Shown here: positions 1 to 13,825 of the stretch, one piece after another
How positions within the stretch are numbered: position 1 is the first letter of the stretch
How the letters are laid out: each line of letters begins with the position of its first letter
Assembly (NCBI RefSeq): GCF_029227915.1
Contig: NC_079883.1
Span: 27,528,001-27,592,000 of the forward strand
From: Hydractinia symbiolongicarpus
Lineage: Eukaryota; Cnidaria; Hydrozoa; Anthoathecata; Hydractiniidae
Length of the DNA stretch: 64,000 nt
Direction of reading: 5' to 3'
The notes under the pieces: generated by a model
What the model was told of the DNA's origin: nothing
Database searches by the model: none
Seen by the model: only the letters and a program-made list of their open reading frames with translations
Made by a program: the position numbers and the translations under genes

Positions 1-90
1 GGTTGTGAAGAATGCAATGGCGAATTGCTTTGAACGCGATTGATACCAGACATCATCGACATACTTCTGTTAGCTCTCATATTTATGTTA
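1..90 (-). CDS. Possible further kinesin exon at the window edge
   Basis: After an AG at 92-91 the minus strand stays open to the edge, in the phase left by exon 1460-1309, and encodes a Ser/Asn/Met-rich stretch similar in composition to that exon. The acceptor has a poor pyrimidine tract, so this is only a suggestion. Confidence 0.3.
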
Positions 91-3000
91 CTATCATGAG
101 CAAAACTTCTAGTTTTCTCTTTTTCAAGCCTTTTTATTTCCTTTTCGTTGGCAGGGACATAAAAATTTGTTTTCCTGTAAAGATAGAAATATATTTTTTA
201 TGGCATTGGAACAATTTTAATTGATATCTGCAGTAAAAAGTCAAATTACATTAAGACTACATACAAACAACCTTTTCTAAATCACTTGCGTTTTTTACCT
301 TACTGAAGACATTTTTTATCTTACTGAAGACATTATTTACCTTACTGAAGACATTTTTTATCTTACTGAAGACATTTTTTATCTTACTGAAGACATTTTT
401 TATCTTACTGAAGACATTTTTTATCTTACTGAAGACATTTTTTATCTTACTGAAGACATTTTTTACCTTACTGAAGACATTTTTTACCTTACTGAAGACA
501 TTTTTTATCTTACTGAAGACATTTTTTATCTTACTGAAGACATTTTTTTACCTTACTGAAGACATTTTTTTACCTTACTGAAGACATTTTTTACCTTACT
601 GAAGACATTTTTTACCTTACTGAAGACATTTTTTATCTTACTGAAGACATTTTTTATCTTACTGAAGACATTTTTTATCTTACTGAAGACATTTTTTATC
701 TTACTGAAGACATTTTTTATCTTACTGAAGACATTTTTTTACCTTACTGAAGACATTTTTTACCTTACTGAAGACATTTTTTACCTTACTGAAGACATTT
801 TTTATCTTACTGAAGACATTTTTTATCTTACTGAAGACATTTTTTATCTTACTGAAGACATTTTTTATCTTACTGAAGACATTTTTTACCTTACTGAAGA
901 CATTTTTTACCTTACTGAAGACATTTTTTATCTTACCGAAGACATTTTTTACCTTACGGAAGACACTTTTTATCTTACTGAAGACACTTTTTATCTTACT
1001 GAAGACATTTTTTACCTTACGGAAGACACTTTTTATCTTACTGAAGACACTTTTTATCTTACTGAAGACATTTTTTACCTTACGGAAGACATTTTTTACC
1101 TTACTGAAGACATGTTTTACCTTACTGAAGACATTTTTTATCCTACTAAAGAAATATTTCACCTTCTGAATTTTTCACCTTAAACTGCACGAGCATCATT
1201 GCTGCTTAATGTTAAAGAAAAAAAGCTCCTATTGCGATAGCTCTAAATATAAGAATGCAAAACAAGTCAGGAGAAGAAAGTTAATTCAAACAAGTTAGAA
1301 CAACAAACCTGGATTGAGCAGTATCCGAGTTATTTGAATTAATAGATAATGCTGTTGAGTTTAAAACTTGCTCTGAGGTAAGATTGGTGTCATTTAAGTC
1401 ATTTTCAAAATCATCAGGACTGCTTAAACCAGAATCAAGACTTCGATAATGATTCATTACCTACAAAAGAAAAAGGATTAATTAGTTATCTGCTGTGGGA
1501 TGGTATAATTGTATTTTAATCGTTAACAAATTTCATCTGATGGATTCCATAGTATCTTTGCAACTATTAACCATATTTTTTCTTGAAAATTATAAAAGGA
1601 AGGAATAAAATAGGTTGACGTAAATTGATAAGATGCTAATGTAGCACTTTTTAAAAATTTGTCTGACTTCCAGATTAACTGTTTAAAAAAATATAGGTAG
1701 GTTTTAAATGCAAGTAAGATAGCATAATAATTTACAAAACTTTATCCCTGTAAAAACATAAAGATAAACATATCCTTCACTAATGTGGAAAAACACTAAA
1801 CATAAAAAATACTGAATATGAGCAAAATTACTTCATAATATTTCACTTCTCATTATATATAGTTTTTAAAAAGATCAGAGACTCATGCAAAACAAGCATA
1901 GCATTTTAACCGTTTAACAAAATTTGTCAAGCTTTTCAAGCTACAGCATGCATTAAAAAGATCGAATTATCAGGAGGTAAAACTTTTGAATAGAAAAAGC
2001 AATAAGAAATCAAGCTGAGGAGTGCATCAATAACTGTTTGTAATTATGCAGAAAATAACTCTTGCATCATGCGTGGCAAGTTATAATTTAGTAAATAAAA
2101 TTTAGATTGACAAGTGAATGGAACAAACAACAACAACAATATCCGGGAAGATGATTTGACCAGCAGTTAAGCAATTAAGTTGTGTTTTTTCAAGTTCTTC
2201 TATATATCAAATTCAATTTACATCTGTAGTAATTTAAAACTTTAAGTGTCTTTTAATTTTCTGATAAGAGAAGTTTCTCACAAAACATACAGGTCCATAA
2301 CATCTTGTCACTATTAGTACCGGTTTTATATATTTTTCATCACTCAACTGAAAAATGACTTGAAAGTGAATAGAAACACACAAAATATAAGATGAATATA
2401 TACCTGAAGGTAATAATAATCTCTTGGATCTTGTTCAAATAATCCATAGTAATACATTATTCTACACTACATAACTATCTCACTTTCTTTCACAAATTCA
2501 AAAAAACAATTTACACATTATGTCACAGTGTTGTTTATGAACAAACATGAATGAAAACATTTTTTTCTTGTGTTTATATGTAATATGGTAATTAGAAAAA
2601 TGATTAAGATTTTTCAAAAGAGTTACAAAATAATTTTGTTTTCTAATGACTATGTTTAATTAAGTTGCTTGGAAATTTAAAAACGTTGTTGCAACATACA
2701 CCTTACCAACGTAAAACTTTAATCGTAATTTTTTTAGTAACAAAACATGATTTCAGAAACAAAATAAAATAATTTTTCTTTTTACATGAATCCCTTCTTA
2801 AGAATTTTGTTAAAAGACTAAGGAATCAAACGACTTATAAACATATTCTTGTACTATCACTTTTTCTTAAAGCAAATGGAAAACTATACAGATTTATTGA
2901 AAATATGACCTGGAAAACGAAAATAATTTATATTTTTGAAATAAACCCATTGTTTTATGTTTTATTTTAAGTTTAATATTTTGATGAATTTTATATGAAA

Positions 3001-6000
3001 TTTACAAACAGGTGAACAGACTGAGAAAACAATTTAAGAAAAAATACTATGGAAGGCTATATAATTTTTCAATTTGTATTTATAATTTTAATAAGAAAAT
3101 AAATTCTACGAAAAAGAAAAATTCACTCACAGCTGGTGACATTCTGCCAGAAACTGGAGAAAAATTTCCCGATCTTCTTTTCTCGCGTAATAACGCAGCT
3201 TCACAGGGGTTGTTGAAACGGAATTTCAAATAATGGCCAAATTGAATCACATCTCCTTGAGATAACTCCCAGCTACTTTCAATTGGCTTGTTATTCACAA
3301 AAGTATTACTTGAAATGGGATGTAACGTGACACATTCTTTGGTAATTTCCAAATAACAATGTTCTTGCTCAATACCAGATCCTTCCAAAGCTAAATTCCA
3401 AGATGAAAAATTGATTAGTTGTCGAACAGCGTTTGAACTTATTTCACACAGATTGTAAAGATTACAGCAAATATGTTTTATTGGGAATATTTCCCATATT
3501 GATACCCTATTCTGTTTAAAATGGTAGATGAATGACTACTTCGTACTAAGAATGCATAAATAGTAATACCCAGGATATGTAAGAAGCCTATCTGAAACTG
3601 GAATATGAACAATGGGCAAACCCAAGGAATTCTTTAAGGGCTAGTGGCTAGTACAAGCTCTAAATGTTAACTGAAGTTTCTGATTAACAAGCCTTGAGAA
3701 ACCAATTGCAATGTAAAAGGTGGTTGATCAAGTCTAATTTTAATATTAAAAGGGGGGAATATGCAAAATCCAAAAACATTTAATAAGGCTGGTTTTCACA
3801 TAACTCTTTTCTTCTTTAACCAACACAAAAATAATATAATTCATGCAGAGAGTATGAATTATATGATATAATATTATATGACCACAAGTTGCTCATATTA
3901 CATAAGTCTTTTAAATCATTATGAAAAGTTTTACTCTGAAAAGGACTACTTTTTGAATTTAAATAATTTTTTAAATTACAAAAGTTTCTCTAGTATGGTA
4001 TACCGTGAGAAATCACTGCTGTTCATTTTTGATTTTACGATCTGAACTACATCTAGATTGTTTTTTAATCACAATTAACGTTTTTTAATAATTTGCCGTA
4101 CCATATCAGTTAAAGACAGTATAATTTTGGTATCACAATGTTCAGAGAAAATATATAGTACAATACCTATACCCTGTTCTTCAGATAAATCGCTACTACC
4201 TATCACAGTTTTTCCTTCCTAAAAAAAAAGAAACAAATTTTCTAAATAAGTAAGTTCTGTGAACAGAGTATATATTATTCATCGAATAGAGAGATAAACT
4301 TATTATTTGGTGTTAATAACAAAATGGGTTATTTTTTTCGAAGATAGCAAAAAAATAATTTCTTTGTTTTTTTTTTCCTTGCTTTATTTTCTGACAATAC
4401 GAAATATATTAAAAATTACTAAATCTATGAATTAAATGTTATTTCAACTAAATAAATACCTTTTGATATCATTTTTAAAGTACACTGGGTTTAATAACTG
4501 GTCCAAAATTGTACACAAAGAGTTAAAATTACATACAAGTGAGATATTATGTTACTAACCTCGAGATGGTAAATCACGATATCGGTACTTAATGGGTCCA
4601 CATCTAATCCTACTAAATGAGGTTTAGCTGACTTCAACACTGTCTGTTTGCCTTGACGACTCAATGACATACATTTCTCCTGAAGCGGTAAATAATTTAA
4701 CAATCAATAAATTCAGGTTCACAACAATTACTTTAGTTTATTTTAACAAGTCATAGTATATTAATTGAACAGTAAACTAATACAAACTCACAATAAAAGC
4801 ATAAAATTGTATTTCAAAAGCTCATAAAGTATAAATGGTGTTTACTTTAAAAATCTTTTGGGCATCATGTGTTTTTTGTAACCAGTGTTTAGTCAGCTGA
4901 TCAGCTTTTTGTTCGTTTTCTTTTAGTTTTGCTTCCATTGCATTTGCACTTGCTTCCAAGATTGAATTGCTGCTATTATTCTAAATAAAAAAGTTAAGGT
5001 AAATAAATAAACAAATTAACAAATAATGTTTTTTTCTCTACTTTTTAAACCTTACCTTGGCATGACTCCCAAGCTGTTTTTGCAATTTTTCTATTTCTGC
5101 TCGTAACTCTCGGATAATCTTAACATTTGGATCCTAAAAATATTTATTCAAGATTTAGTAAAAAGTAAAAACATTGTAGATGTTTAAACTGAGCACTAAC
5201 ACATTATATACTAAAATAGATCTCTCGTACTAGTATATACATGCACATAAGTACCTCATTAACAACTGGTTTATTTACTATTTTTCGTGCTCTGCTAGCA
5301 TATCTTAAAGTACTCAGTGTCTCTCCGTAGTGAATATCAGCTGGAGAAACAGCTAAAGAAAGTGGTGAAAAATTTGCAGGATAAACATATAAAATAAAAA
5401 TAAAAAGATGAAAAAAAATTGTGAGAAATTAAAAACATTAATGTTAGAAGTGATACCAGATATTTTGTAGAAAGGCATTTACAGGTCAATTGATATTCAT
5501 CAAATTTATGAAAAGATTACAGCAGACTGGCTATGACTTACTGGCTATCATGACAGTTTTTGAATTACCACCAATACTGTCTTTTAACAACCACGTCAAC
5601 ACTGAGTCTCGGTATGGAACAAACATCTGTCGGCGTGGAACTTTGCCACCATTTTTGTTCGCAAGCGAGTTTTCAGCTAGAGATTTTTAAACATATTTAA
5701 CTACTGATATACTAAGCTTCCTGTTACATACTTGTTGAAAAGATGAAAAAGATAACTTTACCTAGTGCAGATATTATTAACCCAAGTGTAACCAGGGACT
5801 TATTTATATTGCTGCCTTCTTTCAGACGTGTTCCAGTAGCACCAGACAGGGCCACACGTTCACTAAAAGTACAAGGAAATAATTTTTAATTTCTTTACTA
5901 ATACCCTATTCTGTCTGTCCATTTGTGCAGAAAGAAAAAAATTGTGTTGCGTAAACACGAAAATACGGACTATTTTCATACAGTAAGGAGGAGATTTCAT

Positions 6001-9000
6001 TTATTTTCCTGCCTTCGGAGCATTTTGGCAGCTGCAAATATACCAATAAATCAACCAATCAACAAGTCTTAAAATTGTTAAATTGTATGTATGCCCACGT
6101 TTATTTACACTTTTAACTTCAACAAAAAAGGTAGTCTGAAATTTAGCAAGAAGATGAAAGCAACAAAGTTATGGTTATGGTCAGTGTTAGGTTTATAGGT
6201 CTCTGTTTGACCTTTTTTCATCCAATAGCTTTTTATTTTTGTAGCATCTCATTTTCTAGCCATACATAAATGTTAAACCAATTTTAAGATTTTGGCTATG
6301 AACAAAGATTTTAAGATAGCATCCTAATGTCAGATAGCTAAGATATATATAACATTATCTTTTGTGTGTTATTTTCGACAATCTGATATTTACTCACATG
6401 GAGTTGTGACTGTTGTTAGCTAGCTAACTCTAGCTAAAAATAAAAGTAGTCAAATTGTCTTTTTTATTTTAAATCCATAGCTGGCAATAAATATTGCATA
6501 CTTATTCTGCTAAATATAATTGCTGAGTGATTGTTTTAAAAGGTTATCAAGCCCATACATTTTTGCAATACAGTTTTCCTGTACTTAGTGCTCAGTCAGG
6601 TGTCACGAATAATTTTTGAACTTTCACGAAAACTTATTCTCCAAAATAAAAAATGTCAGCCGATTGTTTCTGTAATGACTGGGTAACAACAGGCTGTAAA
6701 CTGTTTTTATTGCAGCTAAAGATGCATGCAAGTTATATTCGAAAAATATATTACACTCGAAACACTATGTTGTGTGCACTTTACTCGATTTAACAGACAC
6801 ACTGCATACCTGTACCAAAGCACTCCACCTGAATGTGGTAGATTTTAAGGCACTTATTAAGCGCTCTAGTTTCTTGTGGCTTAACCTGATGTTTCGACGC
6901 CGGCTACCCCAGCTAGTCTATACTATAATACCAATATGTCTGTTGTCATGCAAAATAGTACCACAAGTAGCGAGATGCATGCAATGTGGTATAAAAAGGA
7001 CAGCCGAAACAGTGGATTTTTCCACAGGCCACCAACTAATAGTTCCAATTCACGCATCTACTATTTTTTATAACTGACAAAGGTCTTGTTGAAAAGCATA
7101 GGCAAAACAGGGTTTTGAACCAACAATTTTTTGAAACACAACTATACAAAATTGAATAACAAGCAGAATAATATAAATGCTTACCTTCCAGCTAAATCAA
7201 CAAGATTCACTTTGCTGATTGTTTCACTGGGAATATTTTCACAAAACTTTGCCTAAAAAAGCATAAATGATCACAATACAGAAATATTTGCATTGGTTAC
7301 CAAAGCAACAAAAAATAAGTTATACCTGTGTAAGTTTCACAGTAACAATAGCATGTGAACGACTGCTGACACTGTTCATCTGAGTTGCAGCAGTCATCCT
7401 ATGTAAAAATCATAATGGTTTGTAAAAAAAACATAAATTTTTCTCAAGTCTGCGAATATGCAAAATTGTACCTCATAGCGCTTCCTTCCTCCAACAAAGT
7501 TTCTATTGATGCGTAATCAGATACTGGATGTGATGTCAAATCTAAAAACAGGCACTAAATCATGTTTATATTTGTTTGTGTATTAAAAAACATGTCAACC
7601 TTGTTTTTGTTGGATCCGTTGTTACATATTAAATATGTTTTAGTTTATATACTTATTATACTTCTTTTAAGGCAGTTGATGAGAAGCATTAATTCCTCAT
7701 ACGTTGGTAAAATTTTCCTATAACTATATTCTGCTAATACCAACCAATAATTTTACCTTGAACAAAAGGACCCTCTTTTGGGTGCTCCCTTACTTTAAGA
7801 CTAGGAATCGGTGCAGACGACTTTCTGTTTTTTCTTCTTAATAAATCTCTAACGTGTTCGTTATAGATTTCCATGTAACTAAAAAAAAGATAAACTAAAA
7901 AGTTCTGAGAAGTGCAAGCTTTTTGACATAATAATAAAATTTAAAGTACAAAACCTAAATGAAAATGATCACTTCAGCAAGGTTAAATTACCTGACTTCA
8001 ACTCTAAAAGATGTGTTTTGGTCCTCCTTAGTTTTTCTTAAGTTTTTAAATAATGCCTAAAAAGAATGAATTAGGATGTAATCCACCATTTTCCATAGCT
8101 TTTAAATGGCTATTTTGCAATTGGAATATATACTGAATTTCCTAATTTGTTAGACTAATGGTCCGTTTTTCCAATTCACAGAAACTGGGCAAACTCTGAA
8201 GTGAATGCGAACATGTTAGCAAAAATTCTTCATTCACATCAAAAATTTTTGCTAATGCCTTCCTCCATATAAGTTGGATGCAGCCTGAACTTACAAAAAT
8301 TTGCTCTCATTTTCTCTTTCAACTTAATTGACATATATGTGTGGCAGTGTGCATTTTATGACAGCAAAAATTGCTAACATAAAAAAGTTTTAGAAAGTTA
8401 AAGCTAATTCCTCAAGGATACAAAAAGGAATTTCATCTAATTGTTACTAAAAGTAAAATTCTTTATCAGAAATACATACCTGGCAAATTCTTGGGATCAA
8501 ACCTTGATTATCCTCGTTACCTATCATTGTAAATGTTTTACCCGAACCCGTTTGTCCATATGCAAACACACAAGCATTGTAACCATCCAAGGCTGATTTA
8601 ACAACTTTGACACCAAATTCATTAAAAATCTAAAAAAATATTATAATGGATTGCAATCAACAATCAACATATTTCAGTCAACATTAAAAGACTTTGCATC
8701 AACAGAGTTCCAAGTCATGTTGCAGCTAGTGATTTTAGGAGGATTTTAGCTGTTTATAGGAGCTTTTTTCAATTAGCAGGGAACAGTTTAACTCAGAGTC
8801 ACAAGAATAAAGGATGTCAAAGGAATTAAAGAAAGAAGACAAGTTGAATTTTATTTCCACTAAAGCTGATGCAGAACATAAATATTTTGGACTTATATTA
8901 CAAAAAAACACTCACTATAAAAATTGAGCTCGAAAAATGGATGTTCCATAAAAAATTGGGAGATTTTTTTTCAAAAAATCAGGAAATTTCAGCATTTTTT

Positions 9001-12000
9001 AGGAGGCATAAGGGTTATCAATTACTATCAAAATATACCTGTGCTTGATCAGCAAAATGGTCGTCATCTTTGTTAACTGACCAAAAAGAGCGGTCAAACA
9101 AGAATTGCTTTTGAGAAAAGCTTCGACGAGGCCACACTTTCTCCTTGTCATGCTCTTCATTCTCCTAAATGAAGAAATACACTTAAACAAAACAAAAATA
9201 CCTTTTTAAATATCAAATATATGCATTTAAATTTTTACCTTGACATAGTTTAAATATGTCTTGACCTTCTCCATTTTGAGAACAATGGAAACATCTAGGT
9301 CCAGCTCCCTAAAACAATAAAAAAGAAACGAGTTGTGCATAATAATAAACTATTTAAAAAACAATAAAAATCTGGCTGTATAATTATCATGTTGGGTAAT
9401 AAGAAGCTGAAGAAGATATTTTATAATTTTGTTACCATGACTTTTTATTATTAGTACATTTTTGAAAATAGAAAAATGTTTTAGTGTTCAACCTTTAAAA
9501 TGGTCAGGGATCTGTGTCGCTAAGTTTTTATTTTAACTACTTATGGACACGAGGGAAAATATTTTCCTCTGTTAGCAGGAAAATAATTCAGCATGATACT
9601 ATTTTTACTTTCTGTTCATATGACATGACTGTAAAATTCTTTTGAGTGAGAAAGTACTATGTGAAAAAGCTGTTTTATCCTGACTATTGTTCATATTGGT
9701 AAATGAATTACCATGAATTGCATATGGGGATCTCAATTGTGTGCATGTGGAGATCTCAATTGTGTGCATCCAAGATCTCTCTAGGTTCGGGCCTGGTCAT
9801 ATAAGGTGCATGATCACGCACCCACGCCTCTGCATACGCCTACCTCAACCTAGGTGCGCGATGAACAGCGCGCCTTTCAAAATTAGATGCGTTATATCAA
9901 ATTTTATAAAAACATCCATTCGCACAACGAGACTTTCTTGCATAGACTTAAACAAACGTATTTTCATTACTTTGTACATTGCACAAAGCTTAAACTATTT
10001 TGGGGGACGTCCACAGAGCAAGCTCTCAATGACGGTAAATCATCATGGTCAAGCATAAACAAGTTACCCCGGGTAATAGCAACCCAATTTTCGTTACTTG
10101 TTATTAATGCCATTAAACTTAGTTTGTATCTGCTTGTAGTTAAAAAATTAAATTTTAGCGAAAAAATTAAACAAATATATAAAAGGGAAATTAAGAAAGT
10201 TCTCGTTATAAAGAAATAAAAAATGCATGTTTATAAAATTAGGCCAACCAAGAAAGTTGTTTATCTGTTTTGTGAAAGTGATATCAAAACTTTATTTATC
10301 ATTCTGGGAATGATTCAGACAACGATGCATATTAAGTGTTACTTGATTATAGGTGTAACTTGATTTTATGTAACAAAAAATCTGTTCTAAAAAAAGTTTT
10401 AAGCATTGTGTTAAAACAATCGTTTTCTTTGAATGATTTTATTTAATTTAAGCCTGGAACCGAGGTTCTTTCTTCCGTATTAATAACATTCACTTTGCTT
10501 TCCACGTGTATTTTTACAAATGGTAAATTTTAAGCAATTAATCACAAGGATTTGTATTTATTATTCTAAGCATCTAGAAGAATAATAATATAATAATACA
10601 AAACAAAAAGAAAAAAAACAGTCACAGATACTTAATTAAATGCCCCAATTTTTCAGATTTTATTCATTCTTATTAATTTAATATAGTGCAACAGTAAGCA
10701 GTGTTTTATCTCAGTCTGAAAAAGTGCTGACATATTTTGGTTTATTTTGGAAATAATTTGCATACTATACACAAAATTATTACTGGGATTAGCACCATTT
10801 GGCACTTTCATGTTATATAACACCTTAAAGAAAATTGTAATATTGTTTAGATTTACCATCACTAAATATAAATAAAATTCCAGGCTTGAAATTACGAATG
10901 GAAAATTTAGAGTTAATTAGTTGACGTATTAATTTTCTAGACACTTGGTCATATTTAGTGAAACAATATTTATTGTATTTATTCATCATTCATTTGCTTT
11001 TATTATTTAAGCTAGTAAAAATAAAACAAACATTAGAAGTATGTATAATCAATTTCCTTGAATTTGCTTAAATATTCATCAAGGTTTCTTTTAATTTTTA
11101 AAAAACTGACAATATTTAATATGCAAGAATTTTATTTGGTACATTTTGATAAATTCCTAAATTTCACCAATGTTTCTCCCTACAAAGATATTGTGCACAT
11201 TTGCAAACTATATGATAACGGTAACAATGAGTGCAGATATTTTTTTAGCAAAGTAATAAAACATTCACAAAATACATATATTTCCTTTATTGATTTGACC
11301 TCCTGAGCATGTTCGAAAACCCAGCACAAATTACAATTTGCTTATATGTTTTAAAGATTAATATTAACCTGACCCTAGAGGTTGTACAACCTATTGTTAG
11401 AATACACTTATAAACTTTTGCACTTATAAATTTTTATTTGTGCACCTTGTTTTAGATTGTATACGGAAGATAGGTATCTGTTAATCTGTTGCATCCACCT
11501 AAAATTATCATGTGATTAAAATAATAAAGAAATACAACTGATATAATAATTAAACATATCCTTGTTATCTTATTTCTTATTATATTATAACTTATACTTT
11601 CCTTCTATTAAAAGACTGCATTAAGAACAAACAATACCAACTAATCCTGGAAACGAACAATCAATCATATTAAAAGAAAAAAAATAATTAAAGGCTTTTC
11701 TAATTGTCATGGACACAAATGACGTCATTATGCATTGTATAGTATTTTATTGTCTATAAATTTAATGTTTAGGTTTGATGGTAAAACAATTTATCATTAA
11801 TTTAAAAATTTTTAAAGATAAACATTGGTTTATGGTTTAAAAATAAAACCTATGCCTTACATTTGAAATTTAAAAATATTGGAAAACATATGCATTCAAA
11901 CTTAGGTAAACATGTCTATATAAATAAAAAAATGTTAAGAAAAATGTTAGCCTGTTTTCCAGTCAGCAAAGTACACTTGACATTAGCGTATCACGAAAGT

Positions 12001-13825
12001 TTGAGGGTAATGTATTCAAATTGTAGGCTGCCAATGAACTTTCAATACTGGGGTGATTTTTACCTGTCCTACAAAAGTTGCTGACTAGATGGGTCACACA
12101 ACCAGTCATACAACAGGTCAATTAATCTAATGAAAAGTCTATTGGTTGCAAGTCAGGGTACTTACATATGGACATACACCAGGAGTTAAAAGCACATCCC
12201 AATACCCAAGCTAATGCAAATAAGTTTGAATATTACGACAGCAATTTCATTTCTCATTTAAATGTATGGATAAGTTCTATTTTATATATATACATATGCA
12301 TACCTTATTCAGTAGAGGAGGGCTCTATGTGATTACTTCAGTACTATCAGTCAATAAAACTGTTGTCTCTATTGTGTAGATCTTAAAACTCCCCCAAAAG
12401 CAATAATTACATTACCTGTTGCTGCCATTATCGAACAAAAGCAATATATTTTGCAACATATTTTGTTTATTTGTGACGTCACACTGCGTACATAGCTCAA
12501 CAAAATTTGTAAGAAGATGAATGAACATTCACTCCAATCGTTATATTTTTAGAGTAATTGTGTTGAGTCACTATAGAATTCATACGCTCACAAAACAAAA
12601 GAATTTAAAGAGGAATTTAAAAAAATACCCATGCACAAACAAATATATTAGAAGGTTCAGGTGATAAAGACGAGTTAAATTCCTGTAGAACAATAAATTT
12701 ACAGTGACGCTGTATTGTTCCAGAATAAGACAACTTGCTCAGTTCATTGTTAGTTAAATTGCTATAAAAAATAAGTTCCAAGAATAACATGTGAAAAAAG
12801 GTACAGAAATAATACTACATACAAAATACAAATATTTTAAGGCTATCCAGATTTATTTGAGAAATCAAACACTTCATTGTGCATAAATAATACAAACATA
12901 ACACATGAAAAGATTCATAATAAATGCAAGTACACGTAATACTCTATTTTTTTCGTCCAAGCAATTAACTCTTGTCAACAACAATGAAAGTAATACCCTA
13001 ATACCCTGGTAAAATTAATCTCAGAAAATCACTTCGCTCATTCAGAATGTTTATATTCTTGCAAAATTATATCACACAAATTAGTTATTTACAGAACAGA
13101 AAACCCTAATTGACACCAAGAGAACCAAGTGTTGCAAAAATAAAAGAATTACAGTTCATATTCACACAATAACAACTTTCACCAACTCCTTTAAAACTTT
13201 TTAATGACGTGGTTATGCTGTTTGTTCCGAGACGGGTGGGTTGACCCACCCTTAAGAAATCGGTCCCTAGTGGTTCCTGTTTACTCGTACCCGACAGCGT
13301 CCGTTATTTGCACCTGTTTCCAAGTTATTTGGTCCCAAATTTGAAGTGTAATGCAATAGCTTTTCCCCCATAAATCCACTATTGACGTCTTTCTGTTTTT
13401 CTAAGAATACGTTCAATAAATTGTTTCACTTTTTAATGTTAGAATCAATAGGAATATCATTTATTGTTAGATACTTATCTGATAAAGTTAAGAAATATCC
13501 CTTTTCAAGTCGTAATCAGTAGTGAGTTACTTGTAATTTTTCTTATTCAAATAAACACTAAAATGGGTGACTAATTTTGAAAATCATACTGTCGAACATG
13601 GCTGATTTTTTGGAATGAGTTTCTGTTGACATTAACTAGATTTACCCAGGATATTTTGTTTTAATATGGGGTGCTTATTTATAAAATGGAAGTTAAATGA
13701 GTTGAACACAGTATTCAGTTAAGTCCAATCCAGAGGAAAGTCAAATCAGAACATTATTTTATATAATGTATTTTATACCTTTGACTGAGCGGTCGTGCAC
13801 GAACCAAAACATTTACCGTGGCCAT
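1..13825 (-). CDS. Kinesin-3 motor protein, KIF16B/STARD9-like (3' end outside window)
   Basis: Plus-end microtubule motor of the kinesin-3 family; KIF16B moves early endosomes. Exons, 5' to 3': 13825-13779, 9308-9239, 9164-9039, 8629-8480, 8056-7992, 7878-7757, 7541-7472, 7398-7326, 7252-7185, 5862-5762, 5676-5542, 5352-5255, 5133-5056, 4980-4846, 4679-4560, 4218-4167, 3390-3131, 2466-2404, 1460-1309, and perhaps 90-1. All phases agree, giving about 660 residues. Seen: P-loop GQTGSGKT, switch [10 protein letters not shown], switch II LVDLAGSE, the [14 protein letters not shown] segment, a coiled neck, then an FHA domain ending in LREKRRSG, as in KIF16B and STARD9. The first exon ([16 protein letters not shown]) is separated by a 4.5-kb intron and reads VRARP where relatives have VRVRP. 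The Ser/Asn-rich exons after the FHA domain are less certain. The tail that would decide PX (KIF16B) or START (STARD9) is not in the window. Confidence 0.9.
288..1183. repeat. 21-bp minisatellite, about 41 copies
   Basis: Tandem array of a 21-bp unit (ACATTTTTTATCTTACTGAAG on the plus strand) inside a kinesin intron. The main variants are TATC or TACC, a few units with one extra T (near 541, 563 and 735), and units with CGGAAG or ACACTTTTT near the right end. Because 21 is a multiple of 3, part of the array is open on the minus strand as a heptapeptide repeat (NVFSKVK-like), broken where units have the extra T. Confidence 0.95.
6917..7040 (+). mobile_element. Short non-autonomous Helitron-like element, copy 1
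   Basis: Starts TCTATACTATAATACC, contains TGTCTGTTGTCATGC and GGTATAAAAAGGAC, and ends in a small hairpin (GTGG-ATTTTT-CCAC) followed shortly by CTAAT. A 5' TC, a 3' hairpin and a terminal CTRR-like motif without terminal inverted repeats are Helitron hallmarks. Related copies lie at 21089-21215, 37376-37514 and 38290-38476. It sits in a kinesin intron and is the most diverged copy. Confidence 0.6.
9311..13778. other. Kinesin first intron, 4.5 kb, mostly featureless
   Basis: AT-rich intron with the LINE-like fragment near 9.9 kb. Short ORFs at 10653-10862, 11058-11306 and 11863-12084 have low-complexity composition and resemble no family I know. No other gene or clear repeat was recognised. 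Confidence 0.6.
9720..10220 (+). mobile_element. Possible LINE 3' fragment in kinesin intron 1
   Basis: An ORF at 9887-10219 ([20 protein letters not shown], then LFWG, then a Lys-rich end with [15 protein letters not shown]) resembles the end of non-LTR retrotransposon ORF2 proteins, where a Cys/His segment precedes a basic tail. Just upstream is a short direct duplication (GGAGATCTCAATTGTGTGCA or near it, at about 9726-9770). No RT motif is present, so the assignment is tentative. Confidence 0.35.

Noticed and set aside
722-1162. 146-residue ORF of NVFSKVK repeats on the minus strand
   Set aside because: It is a by-product of the 21-bp minisatellite, broken by frame-shifting units on its left, and lies inside an intron of a well-supported kinesin gene.
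288-1183. Possible CRISPR-like array
   Set aside because: The repeats are contiguous without spacers and the genome is animal.
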